A stretch of DNA of 64,000 nt from Artemia franciscana. Its lineage: Eukaryota; Arthropoda; Branchiopoda; Anostraca; Artemiidae. The notes below the pieces were generated by a model that saw only the letters and a list, made by a program, of their open reading frames with translations, was not told where the DNA came from and searched no databases. Below are positions 41,019 to 53,261 of this stretch, piece after piece. Made by a program: the position numbers and the translations under genes. The DNA lies in NCBI RefSeq assembly GCF_032884065.1, contig NC_088881.1:4398001-4462000 (forward strand), given 5' to 3'. Position 1 is the stretch's first letter. Each line of letters starts with the position of its first letter.

Positions 41019-41386
41019 TGAAGGTCAACTTCGTGCTGATAGTTTGGGTAACACCTTGACCGTTGACAGATTCTATCGCCATCTTTCTGGCACTAACATT
41101 CAAATGATGATTAAGGGAAAAAGAAAGGCCTGCAGCTGCACCAATGTCGTAACCCATATCTTATTTATGTGCCGAAACTGCAATCTATATAAAAAATAAA
41201 TTGGCAATAAACAGTGAAATCACAACTAAAATAAAATGGGCATTGGCAGACGTTATAACAAAGGAGTATAAAGGTGAATTGATGAAAAACAAAGCGCCGG
41301 CAAAAGTTACTAGTACAATCGAGAGTTTACCAACAGTTGCAATCAATGAACCCAATAATACCAATGATGAACTGTGTGATTAAATT
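40890..41386 (+). other. Unrecognised coding-like frames at the right end of the inverted repeat
   Basis: A 99-codon frame (40900-41199) reads MDSFELPKKFNLNEVVYAII and ends CRNCNLYKK with CxxC and CSC motifs. A second frame (to 41383), offset by one base, reads EITTKIKWALADVITKEYKG and TIESLPTVAINEPNN. The composition looks protein-like, so this may be a frameshifted gene or transposon C-terminus. The left arm holds only the first third in reverse. I recognise no family. Confidence 0.3.
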
Positions 41387-41795
41387 GTAACTGAGACCAT
41401 ATTAAAAGCCAAATATGACCTCAAAATGGAATAAGTGCAATATCAAAAGGAAACATGATCAAATATATTATACGATGGATTCAAATCATTCTTTTTTCAT
41501 AATGACATTCTGTATGCCATTATATAAATAAAAATATTTTATTGCATTATCATGTTAGGTTTCCATCATTTTAGGCTATGCTAGCAAGTCAAACGTTCAG
41601 AATGACTATTCCTAAGTCAGACATGCAAGAAAAGGAAATTTCAGAGATATAGATAATACTACCAGACTCATAGGGAGTCAATTAGATTCTGAGATAGGTT
41701 AACCAGGTTTCTTTTACCAAGGCCTGAGATAGATGAGCTGGATATTTTCCAAGATCCACACAGTGGCAAGCGCACAGAGAAACACAAATATATAT

Positions 41796-42380
<585 letters not shown>

Positions 42381-42419
42381 CAAAAAATCATAACTAGACT
42401 ACCATTCTACCACTCTTGA

Positions 42420-43600
42420 CGCTCAGCGCCTTCCCTCAAATGCACTAAACAATAATAAAAGAAAAAAAAACATAAGTTGATTGCTATTCTACACAATTTC
42501 AACCCAATCAAATTAACACTCAAGAACTATTCAAATTTTAGTTAGCCACGTATTTACATTTCAGAGTTTGAGGCTCCAATTACCGAAGGTAAATTGGTTG
42601 AAAAGACAAAGGCATCAATGACCATTATTGTTCTACCAACAACGGCATTATTTTAATATTAACAAAATCGTGAATGTTGTTTATAAATACCAGCTAAAAT
42701 TCACTAAAACAAATGAATGATGGCCCTTTCACACTAGGCTGTAGATCTTTTAACACCAGCATAACTCCGTGGTGTTTTGCAAAAAGGGCTTAAGTCCACT
42801 TTTCCTAATCTTACAGGAGAATAAATGAAAATAAAAACAAACAATGAAAAAATATTTCTAAGTCAAAATTTAATAAACTTGAAACCTTAAAGACTAATTT
42901 CTAGTTAATTTTTCGATCAGAATTCGCTGGAAATGTTCAAATTTCTGAATTGTTCGTTGCTTAGAAAATAAGAGAATTACACTTTTTTTTATACCCTTTT
43001 GGACCAATTTACAACTCAATCAGAATTAAAGATATACCTGTTTGGAATAGACCAATCGATAGATCTCTTTGACTGGTTTTGGAACAAACTGGACTTCGGC
43101 CTCTTTTGCAAAATACCAAGGAAAAACAATGTGTTATGCTCTGTAATCTTGCGGAGGAAATTTTACTTCTAATGTAGGCAGTGCCAAGCACTCAGGCCTT
43201 ACAGAGAATTTGCGAGAGAATTTCCCAGTGCGTTTTATGATACGGAAAAGTTAACATAGTAGCAACAAAATAGAATTTCTGAATGAGAAATTGAAAGTAT
43301 TAACTGTATATTAATGAAAGTTTCTCAGAAAACCATTCGTGGTTGATCAAAGCTTGAATCTCCCCCTTCACTCAACTTTTTTGAGTTTTGGACAGTTCGC
43401 TTATAATGCTTGTGACGACCTTAGACGATAATTATGACAGTTTTATGTATTTTTACGTTAGTAGAGTTTGAAGGGACTTGTTTGAGCTAAAAACATTATA
43501 CTTAACTTCATCTAGCTTGACCATTTTGCATAGAAGTACTGACCTAGTGTGTATGCCTGTTAAGACATAGAATATTTATCAAACACGACAAAAGAAAAAC
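42420..43600. other. Intergenic, nothing recognised
   Basis: AT-rich sequence between the (GT)n array and the 3' end of gene B, with only short frames. I see no RNA gene or mobile element in it. Confidence 0.5.
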
Positions 43601-43608
43601 AAAACAAT

Positions 43609-43614
43609 TTATTT
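43609..43614 (-). terminator. Gene B poly(A) signal
   Basis: The minus strand reads AATAAA 30 nt after the gene B stop codon, closely matching the 32-nt spacing in gene A. Confidence 0.7.
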
Positions 43615-43643
43615 TTGAAAACTAAAAGAGCAATCAACAATAA

Positions 43644-43687
43644 CTAATGTTCATATCCACTTGAAACACTAAGTCCATATGCTCCAC
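43644..43687 (-). CDS. Gene B exon 6
   Basis: Forty-four nt after TTATTTTCAG encode (G)GAYGLSVSSGYEH and TAG. It is three codons shorter than in gene A and has fewer Gly/Tyr residues. Confidence 0.75.
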
Positions 43688-45537
43688 CTGAAAATAAAAC
43701 AATACATACGGTAAGTAATGACAGTCTAATATGGTTTAAAAAATAGTATTACCTAAATTGAGTTAAAACCTTCAAAATACAGTTACAGACAAATATCAAC
43801 TACATAATTTTGAAAAATCATGGCCTATTTTAAGTTTGTTTCCAGTAAGTGATATTGAAATTAAAACTAATTAAAAATTTTTAAAGCTATTTACAATAAC
43901 GTAGAGAAATTGAAATGAACTGTGCTAATTTGATTCCAAACTGGCTTATAAAAATATACGTAAAATCAATGAACACAGCAGGTAATAGTACAATACAAAC
44001 AATGTCACAGCCCCTCTTCCCCCTACCCCAGTTCCTGTTCTACAGAATTCTAAATATAACCACTAGATCATAATTTGTTTTTAATGGCTTATAAAAAAAA
44101 TGAAAGTTCAATGCGGGATAAGTTCTTTCATTAAACAGTGAAAACAGATACTAAAATCTCGGTGACCACATACACCAGTTGTGAACTTAAGGTATTACGT
44201 CAAAAATACGAATAGTTTTTTGCCTTAAGCAAGCTTTTGATATGTTAATTTTCTACAGCCCTATGGTCTTAAGTCCAATAAAAGAAAGAAAATATAAAAG
44301 GATATATATAAAAATATATAAATCAAAAACAAGAAATAAGAAAAATGAATAAAGAAATGGGACATAAAAAAGAAACACTTTTTAGATTCACCTTATTTCT
44401 ATTCATACCGTAAAATAACGGTTTTCCAAGATTTTTGTGTTGGATGTTTCAAAATTATGAAGTAATAACAATAAATACAAACACAATTAAACCTGCAAAA
44501 TTTGGTTCTAGGAAAAGCGACTGTTTATAATTTTGGTCTTTACTGAAGGAGAAATATTGTTGGTATGGCCAATTTTGGTAGCTTCCAACTAATTTTTAAA
44601 GACATTACTATAATTAAGTCATTGATTAGATTTTTCAAATTATTTTGAAATTGTATATTTTTGTATATATGGTAAGACGAAATTGCTAAATATGATTTTA
44701 TATAATTAATACCCAGATATCAGTAATAGTTTTTATATGTAAGTCTGCTTTAAGCCATTCAGATGGGAAAAAAAAACAATTTACACCAAATATGTCTTAC
44801 TGATACAGTATTGATACATCTCAAAAATGGGCAAATTTAAGGGAGAATGAATTTTCTAGACTATCTTATTACAGATGCTTAATTTCTTAGCACTTCTGAA
44901 TTATATAAATTATGGGCTAAGAACGCCCTCAGTGGACCTTAAGAGTTTGATTAATGACTCCAATTAATAGATAGTTCATAATCATACTCCACCAGGCCCA
45001 CTTTCTGTATTTTGGGTGCAAGAGCCACCCAAACCTCCTCATTTTAACATTTTTTTTCTAACTTTCTTATGTTTTTAAGAGCATTTTTGGTCATTTTGCT
45101 AGTTAAGAAAATTTCTCCCTCCTAAAACATTTTCTATGTGCCTTAGGCACACACATAGAGATTCTCCACTGCCTCCCCCCATCCAAAAATGTGAACAGTT
45201 GTAATTTGACAATATAATTTATTTACTTTTGGGGTTTCGTTGAACCCCGTTTCAACAATACTAACTTATAAACTCAGCAGCTTAGAAATTCTTGAAGATT
45301 CAGAAATTTCTGAATTCAGAATTCATAAGAATTCGGAGTTCCAAAATTTCTAGATCTAAAACTAAAACCAATAGAGGCTGAGTTTTTACCACTGGCAATC
45401 GTAAAATTTTTGCTGAGTTTGTTTTAATTTTGTGGCCGTAAATAAGTCTGGCAAGTACAGTAGGTACCTTTTAATACCTTTTGATAACTTGTTAAAGCTG
45501 TGAATAGAAAAAGAAACTTGTTAGTAATCCTACTTAC

Positions 45538-45811
45538 CAACTGCATTTGACTGAGCAGCGGATGCAGCAGATGCAGCTTTGTTTGCAGCTTGTTGGGCTC
45601 CTACCAAGTCAGAAAGGGATGTTTGCTGTTTTGCGACCAATATTTGAGCAGTCGCTGCTGCTTGCTGTGCCATCTGGTTTTGAATGCTCTGAACATTCAA
45701 AACAGCCTGAAGGGCAGCTTTAGCCTGCGCAGCATGATTATTTGCTGCTGCAGCAATTCAGGATAGAGCTTGTGCTAATTGGATAGCCTGATTGTTAGAA
45801 GTCTCAGCAGC
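45538..45811 (-). CDS. Gene B exon 5, carrying the TGA stop
   Basis: 274 nt between CTCTTTAG and GTAAGT. It begins AAETSNNQAIQLAQALS, then TGA at the 18th codon, then IAAAANNHAAQAKAALQAVL and on to LVGAQQAANKAASAASAAQS and NAV in the same frame. No other stop or indel occurs relative to gene A. Confidence 0.85.
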
Positions 45812-46760
45812 CTAAAGAGAAACAACAGCATGAAAGGAGTATCTTGTTCTATTTGTGAAATTAGACTTAAACTGAAATGGATTTGTAAATACTATATGAA
45901 AATGGTCACTGTTAATAAAACCCTTTCTTCAATGGAATATTACTAAGTATATTGAAATAGTAAAGTAGCTGTCTCAGCAGGGTTGAAATTTTCTATGGAG
46001 CAGGGGAGAAACTGTCTTCCCTAGACCTCGGTTCCCCCCATACCCAAGTTTGCCCCTTCCCCAGCTGAAATTTAGTTTCTTCAAAAATTTTGTCGAAACA
46101 AAGATTAGCCTGCATAATCTAAGCATCAACAGAAATGGATCTGTTTTTTTATATTTACCTTTATAGCACTTTAAAATATTTTTATAGTACTTTTATAGTA
46201 CTATATAGTACGTTCATGGTACCCAATGGCTCATTTATCAGTTTTTACTGTCACTTTCACTTGGTTTGGGAAAAATTGCTCCAACTTTGCTCCCCCCCCC
46301 CCCAGGATTTTGACGAGATTAAGCAACTGTGTCTTAGCAATTTTCATCACTTTTGAAATTTAACTGGTTAATCATGCTGGATACCCCACGTTGTTCAATC
46401 TATGTACAACAGCTTTACTGAATTAACCACGAAATGTCGTATCTTCAGATATTCAGTAGACTAGAGGAATATTCAATCCCTTTTCACCATTATTGAAATT
46501 TATTCAGTAAATCATAATGGGCCCCCCATATTGTTCTAACTATGTACAAATACTTTACTAAAAAATCACGATTAGTCTTGCTTTCCATTATTCAAGCCTA
46601 TGGTTTAGGATTTAGTATACATTTATGAGTTTTAAATGGTAGAGGAAAGTTATCAGCATATACAGCAAACTTTTATGGACAGTTCGGATTACTTACAGAA
46701 TTAAAAGAATAGTATCTTCTTCAGAAATTATGAAGGTAGAATGAAAAAAAAAATACTTAC

Positions 46761-47044
46761 TTGAGTTGCAGCTTGTACTTGCGAAGCAAGGGAATTTTCT
46801 ATTTGTGCCGCCGCTTGAGCAGCCTGTGCGGCTTGGGTAATTTGAGCAACCTGATTTTGTTTAACAGCAACAATAGCGGCTGCCTGCTGTGCCGCCTTCG
46901 CAGCTTGAGCAGCAAGAGATGCAGTAATTTGTTGAGCTTCTTGAGCAGCGGCAGATTGCTGTACTTGCTGGGCAGCCTTAGCCTGATTTGCAGCTTCCTT
47001 AGCAGCACTTGTAGCACCACTATAACCACCACCAGGATGTGGCA
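46761..47044 (-). CDS. Gene B exon 4
   Basis: 284 nt after TTCTTTTCAG encode (V)PHPGGGYSGATSAAKEAANQ through LAAQAAKAAQQAAAIVAVKQ and AQIENSLASQVQAATQ, with donor GTAAGT. It aligns closely with gene A exon 4, lacking eight codons of the GGY block. Confidence 0.9.
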
Positions 47045-47620
47045 CTGAAAAGAAAAAGGTCATTTTGTATTTTTACTGCTAATTTCTTCATTGTTGTGAA
47101 CAAAAATTGGGACGCTATTCAACAGGCTTTTTTTAGTCATATTAAGGAGAATCTTAGATAATATTATAGTACAAAAAAAATTGAACTTGGATCAAACAGC
47201 CACAGTATACTTACAGCCATTTTACGAAATAGAACTGACGATCTGGCGGACAAAATTTAATTGTTTTCTCTTTAAACAAAAAAATATAAAAAACATCCTA
47301 ATTTTGTAGCTTAAAATTTTGTTGGCTGACCCACCTCTATAAATAAGTTTACAAGCCAGTTTTTTTTTCTTTTTTTTTAAGGATGAAAAGGACATTAAGC
47401 ACCAAAAATTTTTAAGAAGAACTAGTAATGCCACCTCAAATTTGACCTCAATAAATCAAGTTAATTTTAACGATAGTAATGATGAAAATGCAAATGAAAC
47501 TTGCTTTTTAGCAGAGTAAGTAAAATAACAGAGAGTAAAATTCTAAATAGTAAGCAGATGGTGTAGCTTACATAGTTGGATAGTTTAGCGGATAGTGAAA
47601 TGCTAGAGCAAGTAAAATAC

Positions 47621-47681
47621 CTGGTGCAGCAGCTTCACTGCTCCCATAGCCTGCTCCTTGGCTGCTTACTCCTCTTTTGTC
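47621..47681 (-). CDS. Gene B exon 3
   Basis: Sixty-one nt after CGTTGTAG encode DKRGVSSQGAGYGSSEAAAP plus one base, with donor GTATTT. The DKRGV start and GYGS are shared with gene A. Confidence 0.85.
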
Positions 47682-48309
47682 CTACAACGACAAGTAAGAT
47701 TTTTAACAGTATGTTAATTGGTATATGCAGCACAATGAAAAAAAAGTTGTAAGTAAAGTTTATATATAATTAAAGCTGAACCCCTGTTCAGGGATAAAAC
47801 GCAGTGCACATTCATCAATACTCTCAGAATTCTCAACTCTAAATAATTTTTGTTATTAAATTATTACAAGCAATAGTATTTTCAATTTTTAGTTATTCTT
47901 GACATTAGGGGTGATGACATTTTAAGTAAAGGACCCTTAGAACATGAAAATTTTCCTTTGAGAATTATTTTTATTTTTATTAATATTAGTAATAAATTAC
48001 ATTTAACTAATTATGTCGTAACCAGAGGTTTCACTCGCTCCTGGAGAAAAAAATCAAAAAGACATTCAATCTACGTTTTTGTAGGAACTTTTTATATGAT
48101 ACATTGCGAAGCTAAAGTAAAAAGTTTATTTCAAATTGAATTAAATTTTGACACTAAAGCTTAAAGCAAGCAGGAATTATTTTGCTTAACTGTGGGATTT
48201 GCTCAATTTTGTGGACCTCCCCGCTCTTTGCGCTAAAGTTTGATATTTCTTCAAGAAATGTCCAACGTTAATTGTCAAAGGCATTTCCTCAATTCTTCAA
48301 GAAGACTTG

Positions 48310-48900
48310 ACTTGCTTGACTTATGTCTCCTTCTGGGCGCTACTCACCATAGAGAGTGACGACTGCCTCCTCCATCCGCTTTGGTCCATGGCGAGTATTT
48401 GAGCTTCGCCCGGTCTGATGTTTGCCATCGTCAGGAACTCGGACAGGCTGTCGGACCAGCGTTTCTCAGTCGGCCGTGAGGTCGCTTCCAACCAGCTTTG
48501 ATAGGGTAGATGTGTAGATCGTCTTTGCGGATAGATTGGTTGGCTTTCGAAGCAGGTGCCAGAGCCATCGTTAGGTTTACTCGGCTGCTTCAGTCGAAAA
48601 CTGAGACTGCTTTGTGAGCTGCATGAGCTTCTCATTGCTGACGAAGTCGGACCATCGTAGGCCATCGATTCTCCTCAGGCTCTTCGGCTGAAATACGTCG
48701 ATTTTCTTGAGGGTTGCAACTGATGCTTTCCGTGTCTCAGCTCCGTAAAACATCACAGAGCCGACTAGGACGTTGAAGATCCTCAGTTTCGTTGTACGAC
48801 TAATGTTTGGTTTTCGCCAGAGGTAACGGTTCAGTCTGCCCATGGCAGAAGACGCTTTGAATAATCTCGCTTGCAGCTCGGGAGAAGCGAGTCATCTGAA
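48310..48900 (-). mobile_element. LINE C-terminal fragment in gene B intron 2
   Basis: The minus strand reads RLNRYLWRKPNISRTTKLRI, GSVMFYGAETRKASVATLKK and LRRIDGLRWSDFVSNEKLMQ. After frameshifts it continues with TRHGPKRMEEAVVTLYGE and RPEGDISQASQVF. This is the post-RT region and 3' end of a LINE different from the copies at 22440 and 32560. It lies in the same direction as gene B. Confidence 0.75.
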
Positions 48901-49641
48901 GAAATTAAGAAGCCCAGGTAGGTGAAATCTTAAACAACTTCAGGAAGGAATTCTTTATTCCTTCAAGAAGGAATACTTAGAAAAAAATGAGTAGAACCTT
49001 TTCTGTCATAATGGGATATTTGTCTTCTTTTTTTGACACCACGTCTCAAGAAACTGACATGCACCCGATTTTAATCTTTATTCAGAATTTTTTTTTTATT
49101 CCCAAAAGAAGAAAAACTGTACAAAATTCTAAAGCTTAAAAATTCTATGCTTAACAGACATCATTGCAGTCAGCGCGCTATGAGTGTTTTTTTTTATCAA
49201 ACATAGCATTTATTTCACTACTCTCCGTATATATATATTTATGCTGTGTTCGCTCTTCTTTCTATCAAAACTTAGTGAACTGAGAACACATATTTGTGTT
49301 TTTATGAAAGTATTTTACATTTTCATTGTTTAGCAGTAACATAAATTCATTTTAGTTGAAATGCCATAAGAATTGCTACCCAAAACAAGTTACCAAGAGA
49401 AAGAATGAATATGAGAAGATATATATTCTTGTTTGTGTCCAACTTTTCGACTATAAAGTTTTTTTTAACTGCTGATAACTACAGGATTAATGCTTAGCCC
49501 CCTCCTCCCTACCACCTCTTTCGTTTTTAGATGCCTCATGAGAGCAGCCATAATATCCAAAGTTAAAATGAAAAACTATTATAAATTTATATTAAAGATA
49601 TAAAGTATAATATAGATACAAAGTGGAAAGTGCATACTTAC

Positions 49642-49694
49642 TCTTTCTCTTTCTCTCAATTCTTCAGCATCTATTAGCACAGAGAAACAACAAA
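49642..49694 (-). CDS. Gene B exon 2
   Basis: Fifty-three nt between TTTTTTAG and GTAAGT encode (F)CCFSVLIDAEELRERER. Signal peptidase would cut after LIDA. The length and both phases are identical to gene A exon 2, although the protein sequence has diverged most here. Confidence 0.85.
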
Positions 49695-49862
49695 CTAAAA
49701 AAATTGAAAGAAATATTAAAAAGATGGACTATACATTGACATTAACAATTATTACATTGACAACTATTACATTGACATTGACATTAGCAATATAGCCTAC
49801 TACTTTAGATTCGAAATCATTATATCTGGCGTCCAAAAGGAGAGAACATATGTCACATATTT

Positions 49863-49995
49863 CATGTTATTATTTATATGATTATTTTCATTATTATTAT
49901 TGTTGTTATTATTATCAAATTTTCACTTTTCACATTGTTATTTATATTATTATTTTCATTATTATTATTGTTGTTATTACTATCAAATTTTTATA
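49863..49995. repeat. Tandem duplication of a TTA-rich unit in gene B intron 1
   Basis: Two copies of about 65 bp contain TGATTATTTTCATTATTATT/ATTATTATTTTCATTATTAT, then ATTGTTGTTATTA and TATCAAATTTTT. Confidence 0.75.
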
Positions 49996-50328
49996 GTTAT
50001 TATTTAAAATAAAGCATATTATTATAACACAGTCTTACTATTATTTATTAATATGAAGCATTCTTGGATGATTAATTTTTAGCCTAACAAACAATTCAGC
50101 TTCAGTAAGTTTTTAGACTTGATATACAATTCAAATTCTATGTTTGTATTTATTTTGGTTCATATGATATCCAAAGGCCGCAATTTGAAAATCTTTTTCG
50201 TAGCTGTGCACTTGACAACATAATGCAATTTGGAGCTTATACGGCTATATTTTCACCATAACACATCGTCTGGACCCTTTTAAGGTATTATCATCTTTCA
50301 AGGGGGAGGGTATAAAGATTAATTTAAA

Positions 50329-51020
50329 AATACAGTCTACCCTCGCGCCAAAAAGTTTCAAAAGGTTTAAAAGTCCTTTAACATTTCTTTTTTAATTTTG
50401 AAGTTTCATGGAGTTTCAGTAGATAAATAATGCTCTAAGGCACTTACAGGTAATCATGGGTCTTTGGTAGCTATACTTATAGATTTATTGACAGAATAGA
50501 TGTGAGATAATATATTAAATAATACGGTATAATAATATAATAAATAAAGTAATTCAGATAATAATATATATGTAAAAATAATATAATACAAGTAAAATAA
50601 GTAATGTAATATGATGTAAGCAGTTTAAGTAATATATAATATAATAAAGTTGGTCCTGTCACTTAAAAATACAGTCTACCGTCGCGCCGAAAAGTTTCAA
50701 AAGGATTTAAAAGTAGAATAAAGTCCTTTAACATTTTTTTTAAATTTTGAAGTTTCATGGAGTTTCAGTAGATAGATAATGCTCTAAGGTACTTAAATGT
50801 AATCATGGGTCCTTGGGAGCTATACTCATAGATTTATTGACTGAATAGATGTCAGGTAATATATTAAATAATACGATATAATAATATAATAAATAACGTA
50901 ATTCAGATAATAGTGTGTAAGTAAAAATTAAACAATACAAGTAAAATAAGTAATTTTATAATAAGTGATGTGATATAAGTAGTTTAAGTAATATAGTCAC
51001 ATAATATAATAAAATTGGTC
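50329..51020. repeat. About 345-bp tandem duplication in gene B intron 1
   Basis: AAAATACAGTCTACCCTCGC (about 50329) and AAAATACAGTCTACCGTCGC (about 50668) start two direct copies. Both contain GAAGTTTCATGGAGTTTCAG and GTAATCATGGGTC. Both end in an AT-rich TAATATAATAAA stretch followed by TTGGTCCTGT. Confidence 0.85.
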
Positions 51021-51571
51021 CTGTTACTGACTGACAAAAATGGGGGATTTTCCTAAGAAATGGGATACAAAACAAAAAGTAATGTAAAGAATCCTTACCC
51101 GGTGGCCTGGGAAAAGAAGGAAACGGAGCTCACCACAAACCAAAAAAAAAACACATAAACCAAAAACCAATTTTTTGTTCTGTATTTTATGACTCAATAC
51201 GTCTATGGCTTTACATATCTTCGAAATTTGAATCTTATATTTTATTTTTTTATTTGAATTTTGTTTTTGTTATTGAAATTTAACTATTTAATAACATTTA
51301 GATTAATATAAATATACAGCTCTAAACTTGGCCTCACATCCTCTTACAAAAGAACTATTAAAGAAGATTGTCATCCTCCATCCCTTTGCGGTGCCACAGG
51401 ATTCTCCGGCTTGTCTAAAAGAAGCCAATAACTGGTAGAGCATTTCATATTTTTTGATAGAACTCATAATTATGTGTAAAGAAAATGAAACAGATTTTTT
51501 TTTTGTGTGTGTGTGTGTGCGTTATCAGTTTGTTTCTCCCCCGTGACAAAAAAAAAAGAAAAAAAACTTAC

Positions 51572-51602
51572 ACAAAGCGAAGCCAATAATTGTAATCTTC
51601 AT
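51572..51602 (-). CDS. Gene B exon 1 (signal peptide start)
   Basis: Thirty-one nt encode MKITIIGFAL plus one base, followed by donor GTAAGT. Length and phase equal gene A exon 1. Thirteen nt upstream lies a possible acceptor (CAACAG) and, slightly further, TTTCATTCTAG, suggesting a noncoding first exon. Confidence 0.8.
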
Positions 51603-51640
51603 TTTGACAGCAGGCCTGTTGATACTAGAATGAAAATTAA
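51603..51640 (-). promoter_or_regulatory. Possible leader-intron 3' splice site of gene B
   Basis: On the minus strand TTTTCATTCTAG and then TATCAACAG precede GCCTGCTGTCAAA and the ATG. Either AG could be an acceptor. The parallel with gene A supports a 5' noncoding exon upstream, not located. Confidence 0.3.
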
Positions 51641-52834
51641 ATTATCAATTACATAGAAAAAAGCAATCTACATTTACATACAGGTAGTTTTTTAGTGTTT
51701 TTCCAAATTTTTCAAAGTCAGTGTTTTTATTCTTGTATGCCGACTTTTTCTTCGCAATGAAAAATACAATAAACTAATCAAACTGATGATAATTATTGCA
51801 AATTAATTTTGGAGCCATGAGACATATTTTGTTTATTTCTTGTTTTTATCAGACTACAGGAAGTTTTATTTATTTTTCTTAACATTTAAAGTTTTAGCTA
51901 AAGCATAAAGTTTCCAAGATATAATTTACAGCTTACTATTATTTTTTTCCCGCCAGACAATGTCAAGTTTTCCAGTATGATTTTTTTTTAACAAACTATG
52001 CAAGAAATTAGCACAAAATTGCTCAAAATAGGCATAAATTGTCAAAGTTAGGATTTCGAAGGCTAAAATCTCCCTTGGGAATGCCTTTAAGAAAATCAGC
52101 TAATTTTGACTTAAACCCACTAATTTGTATTGTAATGTTAGGGAAATTTGAATCTTTATAACGAAATTTAGAATCTTTGCCCTAAAAATTAGTAATTTTT
52201 GTCAAAAAAGCAGCTTTAAGTTAAAACTAGTAATTTTACAAAAGAATCGACAAAAATTTAGCATAAATTCCGTTCGAACATTGCTGAAAAGTTCAGCTAA
52301 ATGCAGTCAGATTATTTATTTTGGTAAATTTGAATAATTGCGTTTTTACTTAGATTTTTAGTAATTTTAAGTATGGTTATAAGAGTTCAAATCCCTTAGG
52401 TTATATTGTGACATTAGTTTTTGTGGCAAAACTACTGAAACGATTTTTTCAGTGCACCACTATATTTTAATTGTATTTATATTATAACTATACTACTAAA
52501 TCGCTCTTTATTTATCACTATATTTTATCTAAAGCTGCTGAATAGGGATTTTAATCACTAATAATAGTCTAATAAAAAAAATAATATAAATTACATCTCT
52601 ACCTTGGAGCTTTTAGATCAAGATAGCTTTTGCAGAATGATAGCTCTAGCCAAATGTCATGGCATAAATACTATGTTAATCTCCTTGAGCAATAATAATA
52701 AATCTATTTTAAATCCTATACAGAAAAATTTCAAACTTATAGCAAAAAGAAAGAAAATCACTGATTAAAGTTTTAACTTTGTCATTCTGTTGTGTTCTTC
52801 TTGATACTTAATTTGATGATATAATTATTTTTTT

Positions 52835-53190
52835 TCGAACAGTTCGTGGTGATGAACTGTATGTAATGAGCGACGAGGCTCAATAGTAACAAAAACTAGA
52901 AAAACAGAGTCTTGATAGTAATAGATACATCAAAGGAATTGGATTTAAATTCTTATTCAAAATATATAAAATTAATCAAAGTTGATTGTACCCATCAAAA
53001 GTTACGAGCGTGGGAAAATTTGCCAATTTTCTGAAAAGGGGGGAACACCCCAAAACAACAAATATTCTTAGTGAAAATCACACCATCAGATCTGAAATAC
53101 TAGAGAACCCATCTATAGAGGTTTCAAGCTCCTATGTACAAAAAATTTGGAATTTTGCATTTCTTTTTTTTTGCCAGAAGAAAGATCAAG
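52835..53190 (-). repeat. Truncated inverted copy of the palindrome-headed family (tail end)
   Basis: It starts with ACAGTTCGTGGTGATGAACT and GAGCGACGAGGCTCAATAGT, the reverse of the tail of the full copies. It continues with TGATTGTACCCATCAAAAGT and TTTCAAGCTCCTATGTACAA, and is cut off shortly before the next copy begins at 53262 in the opposite direction. Confidence 0.65.
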
Positions 53191-53261
53191 AATAAGTGTT
53201 TATTGGTAGGTTCAAGTGTAACTTTAAACATTAACTCTTTTTGTACATTAAATAAAAAAAA

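Larger units (their letters stand above)
43644..51602 (-). pseudogene. Gene B: paralogue of gene A with one in-frame stop
   Basis: The minus-strand join is 51602-51572, 49694-49642, 47681-47621, 47044-46761, 45811-45538 and 43687-43644. It totals 747 nt with all GT-AG sites intact and phases identical to gene A. It encodes a signal peptide (MKITIIGFAL to LIDA), a charged propeptide EELRERER ending R-D-K-R, a reduced Gly/Tyr block (PHPGGGYSG), the Ala/Gln-rich region and the tail GGAYGLSVSSGYEH. Codon 161 is TGA (complement 45758-45760), where gene A has Ser. The product would stop at 160 of 248 residues. Splice sites, frame and poly(A) signal are otherwise preserved, so this is a recent pseudogene, a truncated functional protein or a sequencing error. 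Introns are 1.9, 2.0, 0.6, 0.9 and 1.9 kb, shorter than in gene A. Confidence 0.8.

Noticed and set aside
46799-47048. Leu/Lys-rich and Cys/Ser/Leu-rich frames overlapping gene B exon 4 on both strands
   Set aside because: They are shadows of the Ala/Gln codons in other frames.
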